A DNA stretch of 59,665 nt from Bacteroidaceae bacterium (GCA_017503235.1 JAFVTL010000072.1:1-59665), one strand, 5' to 3'; counted from the stretch's first letter, positions 42,820 through 51,333 are shown. Program-made: numbers and translations. The notes: generated from the sequence alone by a model not told the origin.

Positions 42820-45045
42820 TTATCTGCCTCCCGCCGGAAGATTCTTGGTCCAGTAGTCTACCATGCTCTTGCGCAAGTGGTAAGTCGTACCTTCACGTTC
42901 GTTGATGCTGTGCGAACGCATCGGATAGGATATCTGCGAGAACACCTTTCCGTGACGAATCAGTTCGTTCACCATCATTTCACAGCTCTGATAGTGTACA
43001 TTGTCGTCACCGGTACCATGAATCAGCAACAAGTTACCCTTCAGGCCGGCTGCATAGTGGATAGGTGAACCCTTGCGGTAACCTTCCGGATTGTTCTGCG
43101 GTGTATTCATGTAACGTTCCTGATAGATGGTGTCGTACAGACGCTGATCGGCCACAAAAGCCACGGCAATACCGGTATGGAACACATCGGGATAGCGGAA
43201 CATACAGTTCAAGGTCTGGCTGCCGCCACCACTCCAACCGGTCACACCGATACGGCTCAAGTCCACAAACGAATATTGCTTGCCCAAGTCCTGAATGCCA
43301 CGAGCCTGGTCTTCACAAGCGAAGGTTCCCACTTCGCCATAGATGCACTTGCGCCATTCACGGCCACGCGGTGTATTGGCTCCGCGGTTGTCGATACTGG
43401 CCACAATGTAACCCTGGTTGGCCAGATGCTGGTGCCACAAGCTGCCACCGCCCCATACATCCTGTACGGTAGAGCTGGCCGGCTCGCCATAAATGTCCAG
43501 AATCACCGGATACTTCTTGTTCGGATCAAAGTTGGCCGGCTTGATCATCCATCCGTCGAGCAGGAGTTCGCCGGAGCGTACCTGGAAAAATTCCTTCGGC
43601 TGAAGGCCCAATGCCTGGTATTGCTGCTTGGCCTCCGCATTGTCGGTAATCAGACGGACATGCTTGTGTCCCGGGAAGGAAACCATGTCAATCACCGGAG
43701 GTGTTTCGGTATTGCTGAACGTATGTACGGCCCATTTGCCTGTCGGCGACATGCTGTAGCTATGTTGGCCCGACTGGTCCATCGGACTGAGACGCTTCAC
43801 TTCTCCCTTGCCGAAGAGCTTGGCTTCATACAGATAGCGTTGGGTAAAGTTGTCCGGCGATGCGATGAAGTAAACCACCCCTTTCTTGATGTCCATACCC
43901 ACTTCGCGGATATAGTCAAAGTCCCCCTTGGTAATCGGAATGATTTCCTTTCCGTCGCGGCTCACCCGATAAAGATGGCGATAACCGCTGCGTTCGCTCT
44001 CCCAAGTGAAGTATTGGTTGTTCTTCAGCCAATGGATGTTGTCGTTGGTTTCCAGCCAGGCTGCATCCGTATCGGTAAAGATGTTGGTCGGTTCGGTACC
44101 GCCTATCTGGATGGTCCACACCTTGTTGGTATTCTGCGGACGGTTCATCTGCTGGATAAAGAGTTCGTTGCATCCGGGGATGAACTCCATACGCGGGATA
44201 TAATGTTCACGGGCATCTCCGGGAATGTTCACCCAAGTAGTGGCGCCACCTTCTACCGATACATAACCTACTTTGACGGCCGAATTGGTGGTACCTGCCT
44301 TTGGATAAGGGAAACGTTGGATGGTCGGGTAGAGTGCATCTACGTTGTTGATGATGTCGAACCAGCCCGTACCTTCCGTATCGCTCTGCCAATAGGCAAT
44401 GTATTTGCTGTCGGGGCTCCAACGGAAACCGTCACGGCAACCGAACTCTTCTTCATACACCCAGTCGAAGGTACCGTTTACAATCAGGTCACTGCCATCG
44501 GTTGTCAGCGGAGTCACCTTGCCGTCAGCCAAGTTTTCGGCATAGATGTTGTTCTGTGAAACGTATGCCACCTTGGTACCGTCGGGCGAGAACTTGGCAA
44601 ACATCAACGTAGCTTCCGGGCAATGCTTGCCCACTTGCTGCAACTTTCCGCTTTGAATGTCAAGCACCCAGTAGTCACCACGGGTATCGTAACGCCACAC
44701 CTGACGGGTATTGGTATAGATCAACACCTTCTGGTTGTCGTCGCTGAAAGCAAAACTGCGTACAGGGATTGGTTTTCCCGTTTCGGGATTCACTAACTTG
44801 GAAGCCGGAATCAGCACTTCCTTGGAGTTGTCCTTGGCACTATAGGCCATCACATCGACGGTTCCTTCTGCATTGCGTTCCATCTTGGAGTAATGCTCTC
44901 CGTCCTTCATCCAGTTCACACTACCCCCACCTTGTGTACGGATCAGTCCGCCATATACGGCTTCCTCCAGTGTAGGGATGTGCTGGGCATTCATCGCTGC
45001 CGCCACCAACAGGCAACAAAGCGTCAATAAGAGATTTTTTTTCAT
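42820..45045 (-). CDS. Dipeptidyl peptidase IV-like S9 serine peptidase (second copy)
   Basis: 741 residues. Signal peptide ending AMNAQ. Beta-propeller N-terminal domain (about 40-490) and alpha/beta-hydrolase C-terminal domain with nucleophile Ser in GVTGWSGGGS, Asp in IHGTGDDNVH and His in MRSHSIN. GWSGGG differs from the GWSFGG of the other copy, so specificity may differ. It lies divergent to aminopeptidase P, which also acts on Xaa-Pro bonds. Codon use is GC-richer and more biased than in the 18.7-33.4 kb operon, suggesting good expression. Confidence 0.9.
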   Translation of the reverse strand: MKKNLLLTLCCLLVAAAMNAQHIPTLEEAVYGGLIRTQGGGSVNWMKDGEHYSKMERNAEGTVDVMAYSAKDNSKEVLIPASKLVNPETGKPIPVRSFAFSDDNQKVLIYTNTRQVWRYDTRGDYWVLDIQSGKLQQVGKHCPEATLMFAKFSPDGTKVAYVSQNNIYAENLADGKVTPLTTDGSDLIVNGTFDWVYEEEFGCRDGFRWSPDSKYIAYWQSDTEGTGWFDIINNVDALYPTIQRFPYPKAGTTNSAVKVGYVSVEGGATTWVNIPGDAREHYIPRMEFIPGCNELFIQQMNRPQNTNKVWTIQIGGTEPTNIFTDTDAAWLETNDNIHWLKNNQYFTWESERSGYRHLYRVSRDGKEIIPITKGDFDYIREVGMDIKKGVVYFIASPDNFTQRYLYEAKLFGKGEVKRLSPMDQSGQHSYSMSPTGKWAVHTFSNTETPPVIDMVSFPGHKHVRLITDNAEAKQQYQALGLQPKEFFQVRSGELLLDGWMIKPANFDPNKKYPVILDIYGEPASSTVQDVWGGGSLWHQHLANQGYIVASIDNRGANTPRGREWRKCIYGEVGTFACEDQARGIQDLGKQYSFVDLSRIGVTGWSGGGSQTLNCMFRYPDVFHTGIAVAFVADQRLYDTIYQERYMNTPQNNPEGYRKGSPIHYAAGLKGNLLLIHGTGDDNVHYQSCEMMVNELIRHGKVFSQISYPMRSHSINEREGTTYHLRKSMVDYWTKNLPAGGR

Positions 45046-45086
45046 AGATATTATTTTAAGTTTTGCAAACTCAACTTTCTGTAGTT

Positions 45087-45239
45087 AAAGGAGTTAAAGG
45101 GAGTTATCACTCCGCTTTGCTCCGTTAAGGAGTTAAAGGCCAATAGTCCTGTATATTTTTGCATGGCCATCAGTCGAAGTATCGGCTTTAACTCCCTGTC
45201 CAAAGGACGAGCGAAGCGATAACTCCCTTTAACTCCTTT
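45087..45239. repeat. Long inverted repeat between the DPP IV-like and pepP genes
   Basis: AAAGGAGTTAAAGGGAGTTA (45087-45106, the arm continues to 45108) and its perfect complement at 45218-45239 give a 22-bp arm match. An inner imperfect match extends it (CGCTTTGCTC against GAGCGAAGCG). The intervening part contains further TTTAACTCC repeats. The element is likely a mobile or dispersed hairpin and lies in the common promoter region. Confidence 0.78.
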
Positions 45240-45317
45240 TATCTCCTTCCCCACATGAAACTCAACAAAAATAACACATTTTCAGCAAACTTCCATAAAC
45301 AATTCCAAGAAAAGCCG

Positions 45318-45325
45318 TATCTTTA
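45318..45325 (+). promoter_or_regulatory. Possible -7 promoter box of pepP
   Basis: TATCTTTA (consensus TAnnTTTG with A at the end) lies 37 bp upstream of the ATG at 45363. It lies inside the longer reading frame that starts at 45255 and so supports the later start. Confidence 0.38.
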
Positions 45326-45362
45326 CCGAAAAGCAATTATTAACCTTAAACAATACACATCT

Positions 45363-46736
45363 ATGTTTGCAAAAGAAACGTACGAAAAGAGACGCGCTGC
45401 GCTGAAAAAGAGTGTAGGCAGCGGATTGCTGTTGTTTTTCGGAAACGAAGAATGTGGCATGAATTACGAGGACAACACCTATCACTTCCGTCAGGACTCC
45501 ACTTTCCTCTATTTCTTCGGATTGAACTATGCCGGATTGGCCGCCATCATCGACATCGATGAAGACAAGGAAATCATTTTCGGCAATGAACTGACCATCG
45601 ACGATATCGTATGGATGGGCACCCAGCCTACCCTCCGCGAAAAGGCCCAGTTGGTAGGCATCCACGAAACACGCCCTGCCGCCGAACTGAAGAAATACAT
45701 CGAACAGGCCGTAGCCAAGAAACAGACTGTTCACTACTTGCCGGTATACCGTGCCGAACATAAAGTGAAACTGTTCGACCTGCTGGGCATCCGTTCGGGC
45801 ACCGAACAACCGTCCGTACCCTTCATCCGTGGCGTTGTCGACCTTCGCAACTATAAGACTGCTGAAGAAATCGTGGAACTGCAACGGGCTTGCGAAGTGA
45901 CTGCCGACATGCACCTCTGTGCCATGAAGGTTGCTCAAGTGGGCATGAAGGAATACGAAGTGGCTGCCGCCCTCGAAGCCGTAGCACAAGCTGCGGGATG
46001 TTTCGTATCATTCCCCACCATCGCTACCGTTAACGGCCAGACACTCCACAACCACTACCACGGCAATACCATCAAGAAAGGCGATATGGTGCTGATTGAT
46101 GCCGGAGCCGAAACAGCCATGGGCTATTGTGGCGATATGTCGTCCACCGTCTGCGCCGGCAAGAAGTTCACTTCCCGCCAGCGTGAAATCCTCGACCTCC
46201 AAGTGGCTTCTCACATGGCCGCTGTCAACGCTCTGAAGCCGGGTGTACCGTTCAAGGATGTATACGAACTCTCCTGCCGTGTCATCTGCGAAGGCTTGAA
46301 GGATATGGGCTTGATGAAGGGCGACCCGGCCGAAGCCGTCGCTGCCGGAGCGCACGCCATGTTCTTCCCTTGCGGATTGGGACACATGATGGGACTCGAT
46401 GTACACGACATGGAAAACTTGGGCGAAGTATGGGTAGGTTACAACGGAGAACCGAAGAGCACCCAGTTTGGACGCAAGTCATTGCGCCTGGCCCGACCAC
46501 TCGAACCGGGCTTTGTCCTCACCATCGAACCGGGCATCTACTTCATCCCCGAACTGATTGACTACTGGAAGTCTGAAAACCGCTTCGCCGATTTCATCTG
46601 CTACGACAAGCTCGATGCATGGCGCGGCTTCACCGGCCTCCGCAACGAAGAGGACTACCTCATTACCGAAACCGGTGCACAGCTCCTCGGCAAACGCATC
46701 CCGATGAGTGCCGATGAAGTGGAAGCCATCCGCTAA
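45363..46736 (+). CDS. pepP: Xaa-Pro aminopeptidase (aminopeptidase P family)
   Basis: About 457 residues from MFAKETYEKRRAALKKS; a longer ATG at 45255 would add an unlikely polar extension. N-terminal creatinase/AMP-N domain (about 1-150) and pita-bread metallopeptidase domain. Metal ligands are Asp in LIDAGAE, Asp in GYCGDMSST, His in GLGHMMGLDVHD, Glu in TIEPGIYF and a late Glu in GLRNEEDYL. It removes the first residue before proline and would complete degradation of peptides left by the divergent DPP IV-like enzyme. No signal peptide, so it is cytoplasmic. Confidence 0.93.
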   Translation: MFAKETYEKRRAALKKSVGSGLLLFFGNEECGMNYEDNTYHFRQDSTFLYFFGLNYAGLAAIIDIDEDKEIIFGNELTIDDIVWMGTQPTLREKAQLVGIHETRPAAELKKYIEQAVAKKQTVHYLPVYRAEHKVKLFDLLGIRSGTEQPSVPFIRGVVDLRNYKTAEEIVELQRACEVTADMHLCAMKVAQVGMKEYEVAAALEAVAQAAGCFVSFPTIATVNGQTLHNHYHGNTIKKGDMVLIDAGAETAMGYCGDMSSTVCAGKKFTSRQREILDLQVASHMAAVNALKPGVPFKDVYELSCRVICEGLKDMGLMKGDPAEAVAAGAHAMFFPCGLGHMMGLDVHDMENLGEVWVGYNGEPKSTQFGRKSLRLARPLEPGFVLTIEPGIYFIPELIDYWKSENRFADFICYDKLDAWRGFTGLRNEEDYLITETGAQLLGKRIPMSADEVEAIR

Positions 46737-46758
46737 AAGGCACCTAAAAATACATTTT

Positions 46759-46790
46759 ATATAAGCTACTATGTGCATAGTAGCTTATAT
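46759..46790 (+). terminator. Hairpin after pepP
   Basis: ATATAAGCTACTAT (46759-46772) and ATAGTAGCTTATAT (46777-46790) form a perfect 14-bp stem with a GTGC loop, 22 bp after the pepP stop. A short TCTTT follows, so the hairpin is probably the terminator. Confidence 0.65.
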
Positions 46791-46811
46791 TCTTTGGTAC
46801 AGTAGCTAATG

Positions 46812-46877
46812 TGCAAAGCGGCGAGTTACGTCGGTTAGTATGCCGAGTTAGCATGGTTAGTATGGCTAGTTAGCTTT
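46812..46877. repeat. 22-bp degenerate tandem repeat (array 4)
   Basis: Units at 46834-46855 and 46856-46877 share GTTAGTATGSCKAGTTAGC and a weaker unit is at 46812-46833. Arms such as ATGC...GCAT give dyads near 46847, 46858 and 46869.5, 11 bp apart. It is weaker than arrays 1-3 but has the same 22-bp period. A TCCGCTTCGCTCGTCC element follows at about 46892-46907. Confidence 0.55.
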
Positions 46878-47011
46878 CCATTTTATACCCCCTCCGCTTC
46901 GCTCGTCCCCCTTGCAGAGGGACAGTTATTTCCCCAAAAAAACATTCGGCATTTATCTACCTTTAACTCTCTCCCGTTATATATCCTTTCCAGGAGGTTA
47001 CATAAACTACA

Positions 47012-48487
47012 TCATTCATATTTCACCGACTTACGGTGGTCCGATACGATTTCCGCTTCCAACTCTTTTGGATTCAAACGAACCGGTTCGCTAACAAAGT
47101 CAGGAACATTGAACGAATAGAGCGATTCACCATAATATTCCGAGGGGTGTTCTTGGGGCAGCAGAAAAGGCTTGCCGATGTTTCCTTCCTCATCGATGCT
47201 TGCCAAATAAATACGGGTATACCGTCCATCTTCCCTGCGGCTACTGAACAAGAACCAATGTGAGTTACTGCTCCAATTATGAAAACTCTCCACATCTTCA
47301 CTGTTCACCTCACTTATCGGACGGCTACACCCCTTATCCAAATCCATCAGCCACAAGTCCGCTTCTTTATGCCAAATGGAGAAAGTTCCATAGTCACAAA
47401 CCGTATACATCAAATACTTGCCATCGTAAGACGGTCGTGGAAACAAGATGCTTTTCCCCGTTTTGTCAGCATTGACCAATGTATCGATACGGTTCCCAAA
47501 GCTTCCATCCTCCACCGAAAAGTCAATGGAACAGAGATGATAGCGTACTTTTTCGTAATCTTCCGGCATTTTCTGCGCCTGAGAAGTACAGAAATAGAGT
47601 TTCTTTCCGTCCGATGAAAAAGCCGGAAATGTTTCAAATGATCCACTTCCCTGTAGCAATTCGGAACTGGTCAGCTGATGAGTCTTCGGATGATAGACCA
47701 ATACGTCCGATGCCGAATCGAACACTTCAATCAGTTTTTCTTTTTTTGCATGAAACGACTGTCCTGTCTTGTTGGTAGAATAAGCGATGTATTCACCCGA
47801 GGGATGCCAATAAGGATATACACAATTGGAAATAGTTTGCTCCGTTTTAGTATCCAGCAGTTCCCGTTCTCCGTCATATTGCATCAGTGTTGCCCCATGC
47901 TTTCCACGGATGTGCAGGCTCATTTCTGTAGGATCGGTTCTGTTGAAAGCATGACAATTCACACACATGCCCGGCACCAATGTGTTGACCAGCAGACCAT
48001 GTTCCTCAAAATTGGAAAGATTACGTTCATAAATGCCCATTTGGCTATACACTTCATATCCCGGTGCTATTCGTCGATACACCACCCCGTAGTCTATAGG
48101 ATGTTCGCTGACATACATGGCAAACGGACGATATTGCTTCCACCCCCCGTCTTCCTTGACCGAAACGGTAAAGACCAGACTGTCCCCTTTATGCTCATCC
48201 AACAATTCATGCCATTTACCCAACGGGAAAGAAATGTCTTTCCCATTTACATGCATACTTCCATTACTGCCTTCCACCTGTACATCCACCCGTTCATAAA
48301 CACCTTCTCCGATTACATCAAAGTTCATCGGAGCAATGCCCGCAGGGATGGTCACTCCTATATAATCCGGATAAATTTCCGGCCATTCATTCACCATCTG
48401 AGGATGAGATACACTTTCACCACACGCTGTCAACCCGCCTATCGGAAGCAAGAAGATAATATACTTTATCCAACCAACCCATTTCAT
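47012..48487 (-). CDS. Beta-propeller lipoprotein with a CxxCH haem motif
   Basis: 491 residues. Lipobox GLTAC (Cys 22). Residues about 40-165 are a beta-sandwich-like region; CVNCH at 175-179 is a c-type haem-binding motif; about 200-470 carry PD40/TolB-like propeller repeats (YPYWHPSGEYIAYST, TFPAFSSDGKKLYF, FPRPSYDGKYLMYT). A single-haem site embedded in a propeller lipoprotein suggests electron transfer or haem-dependent sensing in the envelope. It starts 4 bp after the stop of the upstream membrane/TPR gene. Similar proteins are often annotated only as TolB-like or cytochrome c-biogenesis related. No activity is known to me. Confidence 0.8.
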   Translation of the reverse strand: MKWVGWIKYIIFLLPIGGLTACGESVSHPQMVNEWPEIYPDYIGVTIPAGIAPMNFDVIGEGVYERVDVQVEGSNGSMHVNGKDISFPLGKWHELLDEHKGDSLVFTVSVKEDGGWKQYRPFAMYVSEHPIDYGVVYRRIAPGYEVYSQMGIYERNLSNFEEHGLLVNTLVPGMCVNCHAFNRTDPTEMSLHIRGKHGATLMQYDGERELLDTKTEQTISNCVYPYWHPSGEYIAYSTNKTGQSFHAKKEKLIEVFDSASDVLVYHPKTHQLTSSELLQGSGSFETFPAFSSDGKKLYFCTSQAQKMPEDYEKVRYHLCSIDFSVEDGSFGNRIDTLVNADKTGKSILFPRPSYDGKYLMYTVCDYGTFSIWHKEADLWLMDLDKGCSRPISEVNSEDVESFHNWSSNSHWFLFSSRREDGRYTRIYLASIDEEGNIGKPFLLPQEHPSEYYGESLYSFNVPDFVSEPVRLNPKELEAEIVSDHRKSVKYE

Positions 48488-48491
48488 AGAC

Positions 48492-50264
48492 TCATCCTTT
48501 TCTTACATTTAACAAATACTCCCAATAAGTTCCCCTGTACTTCCTCCGCAACAGTTCGTTTGCATTTTTCTGTTTGGACATATATACCCGGGCAAACTCC
48601 ATCATTCCTTGAGTTATAGAAGGAGATATTTTCCAAGGAATGTCCTTGAAATCCCCATGCTTCTGCAGCCACATATAAGCCAACGCCTCTTGATGGCTAC
48701 GTGGAATATAGACAGCTTCCGCATATTCTCCCGTTTCATAACAAGTCATAAAAGCATCCAAATCCTGCTTCAAGAGAAGATAAGCCAAACGATAGTCTGA
48801 AGCCATGCGGTTCTGCCGGTTGTGTTCAAAGACTTTGCCCAACATTTCCGGATGTTCCTTCCCGTTGAAAAAGAAATCCTCTTCCACTCTCATCCGACGC
48901 AGTTTTCCCCATTCGGGATGGACATTGATTTTTTCTTCATTCCCCAGATAAGTCATTGCATTCTCAGCCCATTCTTCATAAAGATGCGTTTTCTGCAACA
49001 GAAGAAGATACTTCTCCGCCACCTTATAGTCGCCATTGACGATATTCGTTTCCGCCAATCGTTTTATACATCGGGCGCTTTTCTGATAGTTGGGAATTGC
49101 TTCCATCGCTTCAAAATAATAACGCTGGGTCGTATTGACCATACCCATGTGATAATATGCCTCCGCTGTAGGCAAGGGAGAAGTGAAGTCACGGACAAAT
49201 GCCGGCAACAAGCCTCCCGTACCTTGCTGTGAGAATTCAAACATCCTGTCACCCAGATCTCCCTGTTTGGCCAATGCCAAATTTAGACAAGTCATGCTGA
49301 AAGGCGATTCGGGATGCTTCTTTTCCGCTTTCTGAATAATCTTCTGCCATTGTTGCTGGGTTACCAGACAATAATATTGCAAAGCTTCTTCCTTTTCATC
49401 ATTGAGGCCATCCTTGATATAATGCCAACCGCCCACGGTCACAACCCCCATTTGTATAGCTACCCCTATCCATGCCCGCTTATGGATAACCGGAAAATGC
49501 GGAACAGCCCCTGGAAGGAATGCCAACAAAACGGCCGCCCATATTTCCGAAGGCAGTAGCACATCGGAATATCGGTAATACTCCACGCCTGTCATCAAAC
49601 GGGTAAATGAATATTGTAAAGTCAAAGAGCATAGGAAAGGGCACAACACAGAAAGTGTCAAGGCAACCAACGCCAAACCAACCGGTGCATATTTTCTTTC
49701 AGCAGCAGCCCGATGCAATTCATTTGTCACTAACCACACGACAAAGATAAAATGCACCGCTCCAGCCATTCCATACAGCAACGGGAGCATCATGCATACA
49801 TAAATCCATCGAAAGCGTAAAGAGTACGTCAGACCATATCCCCACATCACACCCAAAGTCATCACCAAGGATATAGGAAAAGAGAACAGGGCATTTTCAT
49901 CTCCCATAAAATGCAGAACGGGAAGAAGAGGCAAGAAAGAAAGCGGATAATAGAAGGACGACACTCCTTGTTGCTTCATGCATCTCCACAATAGACGTTG
50001 TATTCCCACACATAAAACCGCAACAAACAAAGCACCAAATTTCGGGTTATAACAGAATTGGGACAGGAAGTCAGACAGATAACATGCCATTCCACCGGGA
50101 ACCATTATCCTCTCCCATGCATAATCTCCATCATACAGAAACATCTGGAACATTTCCTGATAAATAATGTGCGCCGGATATGTTTTATAAACGCCCCCTC
50201 CTATAACAGCTCCTACAGCAACCGATAAAAGTATCTTCCAGTATTTCACTAAGCACTTTTTCAT
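48492..50264 (-). CDS. Polytopic membrane protein with TPR-like C-terminal half (DUF6057-like)
   Basis: 590 residues. The N-terminal about 280 residues hold eight or so membrane segments; the C-terminal half is soluble and helical with TPR-like units (YHMGMVNTTQRYYFEAMEAIPN, CIKRLAETNIVNGDYKVAEKYLLLL). It resembles DUF6057, a family name from memory. It is encoded 4 bp upstream of the CxxCH propeller gene, so the two are likely partners at the membrane. A TTG/TATGTTTG promoter lies above it. Function is unknown; a role in assembly or membrane docking of the haem protein is a guess. Confidence 0.72.
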   Translation of the reverse strand: MKKCLVKYWKILLSVAVGAVIGGGVYKTYPAHIIYQEMFQMFLYDGDYAWERIMVPGGMACYLSDFLSQFCYNPKFGALFVAVLCVGIQRLLWRCMKQQGVSSFYYPLSFLPLLPVLHFMGDENALFSFPISLVMTLGVMWGYGLTYSLRFRWIYVCMMLPLLYGMAGAVHFIFVVWLVTNELHRAAAERKYAPVGLALVALTLSVLCPFLCSLTLQYSFTRLMTGVEYYRYSDVLLPSEIWAAVLLAFLPGAVPHFPVIHKRAWIGVAIQMGVVTVGGWHYIKDGLNDEKEEALQYYCLVTQQQWQKIIQKAEKKHPESPFSMTCLNLALAKQGDLGDRMFEFSQQGTGGLLPAFVRDFTSPLPTAEAYYHMGMVNTTQRYYFEAMEAIPNYQKSARCIKRLAETNIVNGDYKVAEKYLLLLQKTHLYEEWAENAMTYLGNEEKINVHPEWGKLRRMRVEEDFFFNGKEHPEMLGKVFEHNRQNRMASDYRLAYLLLKQDLDAFMTCYETGEYAEAVYIPRSHQEALAYMWLQKHGDFKDIPWKISPSITQGMMEFARVYMSKQKNANELLRRKYRGTYWEYLLNVRKG

Positions 50265-50289
50265 TTTTCAAGTTTATCGCATTACACTA

Positions 50290-50319
50290 CAAACATACAA
50301 AAAAGAGCATGCTCCACAA
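50290..50319 (-). promoter_or_regulatory. Promoter of the membrane/TPR-propeller operon
   Basis: On the minus strand TTG (50319-50317) is followed after 19 bp by TATGTTTG (50297-50290), 26 bp above the ATG at 50264. It overlaps the terminator hairpin of the preceding cassette, so termination and the next promoter share bases. Confidence 0.55.
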
Positions 50320-50327
50320 TGGAGCAT
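50301..50327 (-). terminator. Terminator of the DUF3791-DUF3990-DUF3791 cassette
   Basis: Read leftward, ATGCTCC (50327-50321) and GGAGCAT (50315-50309) form a 7-bp stem with a 5-nt loop; GCTC and a run of six T follow. It starts 9 bp after the last cassette gene. Confidence 0.7.
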
Positions 50328-50335
50328 AATACTCA

Positions 50336-50554
50336 TCAAGCAATTTTCCCATTCTTCAATTCGTGCTGAAGAAAATCGTAAACGTAGATGGGGCTTTGAA
50401 AATAAAGTCCTGTTCGTGCATCTTGAAGTTTCTCGTATGTTTCAGAATTGTAGAGAATATCCAATGCCTCAGGGATGGATATTTCATAATCCTCAATCAG
50501 CATAACGGCTAAATCACGCACCATGCATTCATTCATATATTCAATATCGCTCAT
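50336..50554 (-). CDS. DUF3791 protein (second copy of cassette)
   Basis: 72 residues, acidic, helical, matching DUF3791: a short protein with AVMLIEDYEISIPEALDILY as its core. It starts in an ATGA overlap with the preceding DUF3990 gene, so translation is coupled. It resembles the first cassette protein (51024-51248) only loosely; the two are divergent paralogues. In the toxin-antitoxin model it would be a partner or antitoxin of the ART-like protein. This is inference from arrangement and size. Confidence 0.8.
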   Translation of the reverse strand: MSDIEYMNECMVRDLAVMLIEDYEISIPEALDILYNSETYEKLQDARTGLYFQSPIYVYDFLQHELKNGKIA

Positions 50555-51027
50555 AACTTCTTCAAATGTTTGATTGCTTTCTCTGTACCAAAGAAGTATT
50601 GGAACGTGATACCTTTAATGTATTTCAATCGTTCTAAAAACACTTCAGTATCGATATTCCCTTCCATTAAATTACGGATTTGTACACCAACTTTGTCATC
50701 GGCAATCGGTCCATATACGATGTCATAATCGTGGATGGGAGTATCTGACTTGTTGCTTCTGTTCTTGAATATGAATTCAGCCCATTCCAAACTATATTCC
50801 TTAAATATCTTAACATTAAGAGAACCTTCCGACAATATATGTTCGTCAAATTCAAATGAGCTTATAACTGGGTTACTGTTTGTTTGCAAGGATTTGAAGA
50901 CTGCCATTTCTAAGGCTTGTTCCTTGTCTTCTGACAGATAGAAACCTTTTCCGAAGTCTTTTCCTCGGGCTGATTTATTTAAATCAATCTGGTAGATTTC
51001 GACACCCGAGCCATGATAAAGAATCAT
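50551..51027 (-). CDS. DUF3990 protein, ADP-ribosyltransferase-like
   Basis: 158 residues from MILYHGSG, whose ATG overlaps the TGA of the upstream gene (51024-51027). The N-terminus has YHGS (4-7), like the LxHG(T/S) NAD-binding His of PARP-type ADP-ribosyltransferases, and GKGFYLSEDKEQA (26-38), like the PARP GKGxYFxxxxxxA Tyr motif. DYDIVYGPIADDKV is a further DUF3990 hallmark. A candidate third catalytic residue (Glu in SLEWAEFI) is uncertain. Thus it may modify a host or phage target by ADP-ribosylation. Two DUF3791 genes flank it directly; toxin function is inference. Confidence 0.82.
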   Translation of the reverse strand: MILYHGSGVEIYQIDLNKSARGKDFGKGFYLSEDKEQALEMAVFKSLQTNSNPVISSFEFDEHILSEGSLNVKIFKEYSLEWAEFIFKNRSNKSDTPIHDYDIVYGPIADDKVGVQIRNLMEGNIDTEVFLERLKYIKGITFQYFFGTEKAIKHLKKL

Positions 51028-51248
51028 ATAATCGCTCCTCCGAAGCGTCTGCAATAAGTTGCCATATCTTCCACCATCGAGTCAAAGCTGAGGGTATGAG
51101 CCACATGATATTGGTCACATAGGAAATCTATGGCCTTGTAACGAAGCAAATACTGAAAGGCCTGTTTGGCTGTCAGTTGATATCTCCGTGCAAATTCATT
51201 GATGAATATAATCAGATATTCTGCTTTGTCTTTGATGGAGGCATTCAT
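51024..51248 (-). CDS. DUF3791 protein (first copy of cassette)
   Basis: 74 residues. The core (YLIIFINEFARRYQLTAKQA, then FQYLLRYKAIDFL, YHVAHTLS and the ending YCRRFGG) is typical of DUF3791, a short helical protein. It is translated first in the cassette, from a near-consensus promoter (51270-51301), and its stop overlaps the ATG of the ART-like gene. Being first and small fits an antitoxin expressed ahead of the toxin. Function not demonstrated. Confidence 0.82.
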   Translation of the reverse strand: MNASIKDKAEYLIIFINEFARRYQLTAKQAFQYLLRYKAIDFLCDQYHVAHTLSFDSMVEDMATYCRRFGGAII

Positions 51249-51269
51249 ATATGTAATTATTTGTTAGCA

Positions 51270-51301
51270 CAAAGATAATGTTTCTCCTATAACAATGCAA
51301 A
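51270..51301 (-). promoter_or_regulatory. Near-consensus promoter of the DUF3791-DUF3990 cassette
   Basis: On the minus strand TTTG (51301-51298), 20 bp, then TATCTTTG (51277-51270) is a full match to the Bacteroides TTTG-N19-21-TAnnTTTG promoter. It lies 22 bp above the ATG at 51248. Confidence 0.75.
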
Positions 51302-51333
51302 TGAGGTGGATGTTTTTACCATTCAGTTCAATA

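Noticed and set aside
43177-44559. Plus-strand frame of 460 residues
   Set aside because: It is fully antisense to the second DPP IV-like gene, whose catalytic triad is intact; such long shadows are expected from biased codon use.
45255-45362. N-terminal extension of pepP from an ATG at 45255
   Set aside because: The extension is not like the family, spans a likely promoter box (45318-45325), and MFAKETYEKRR matches the usual family start.
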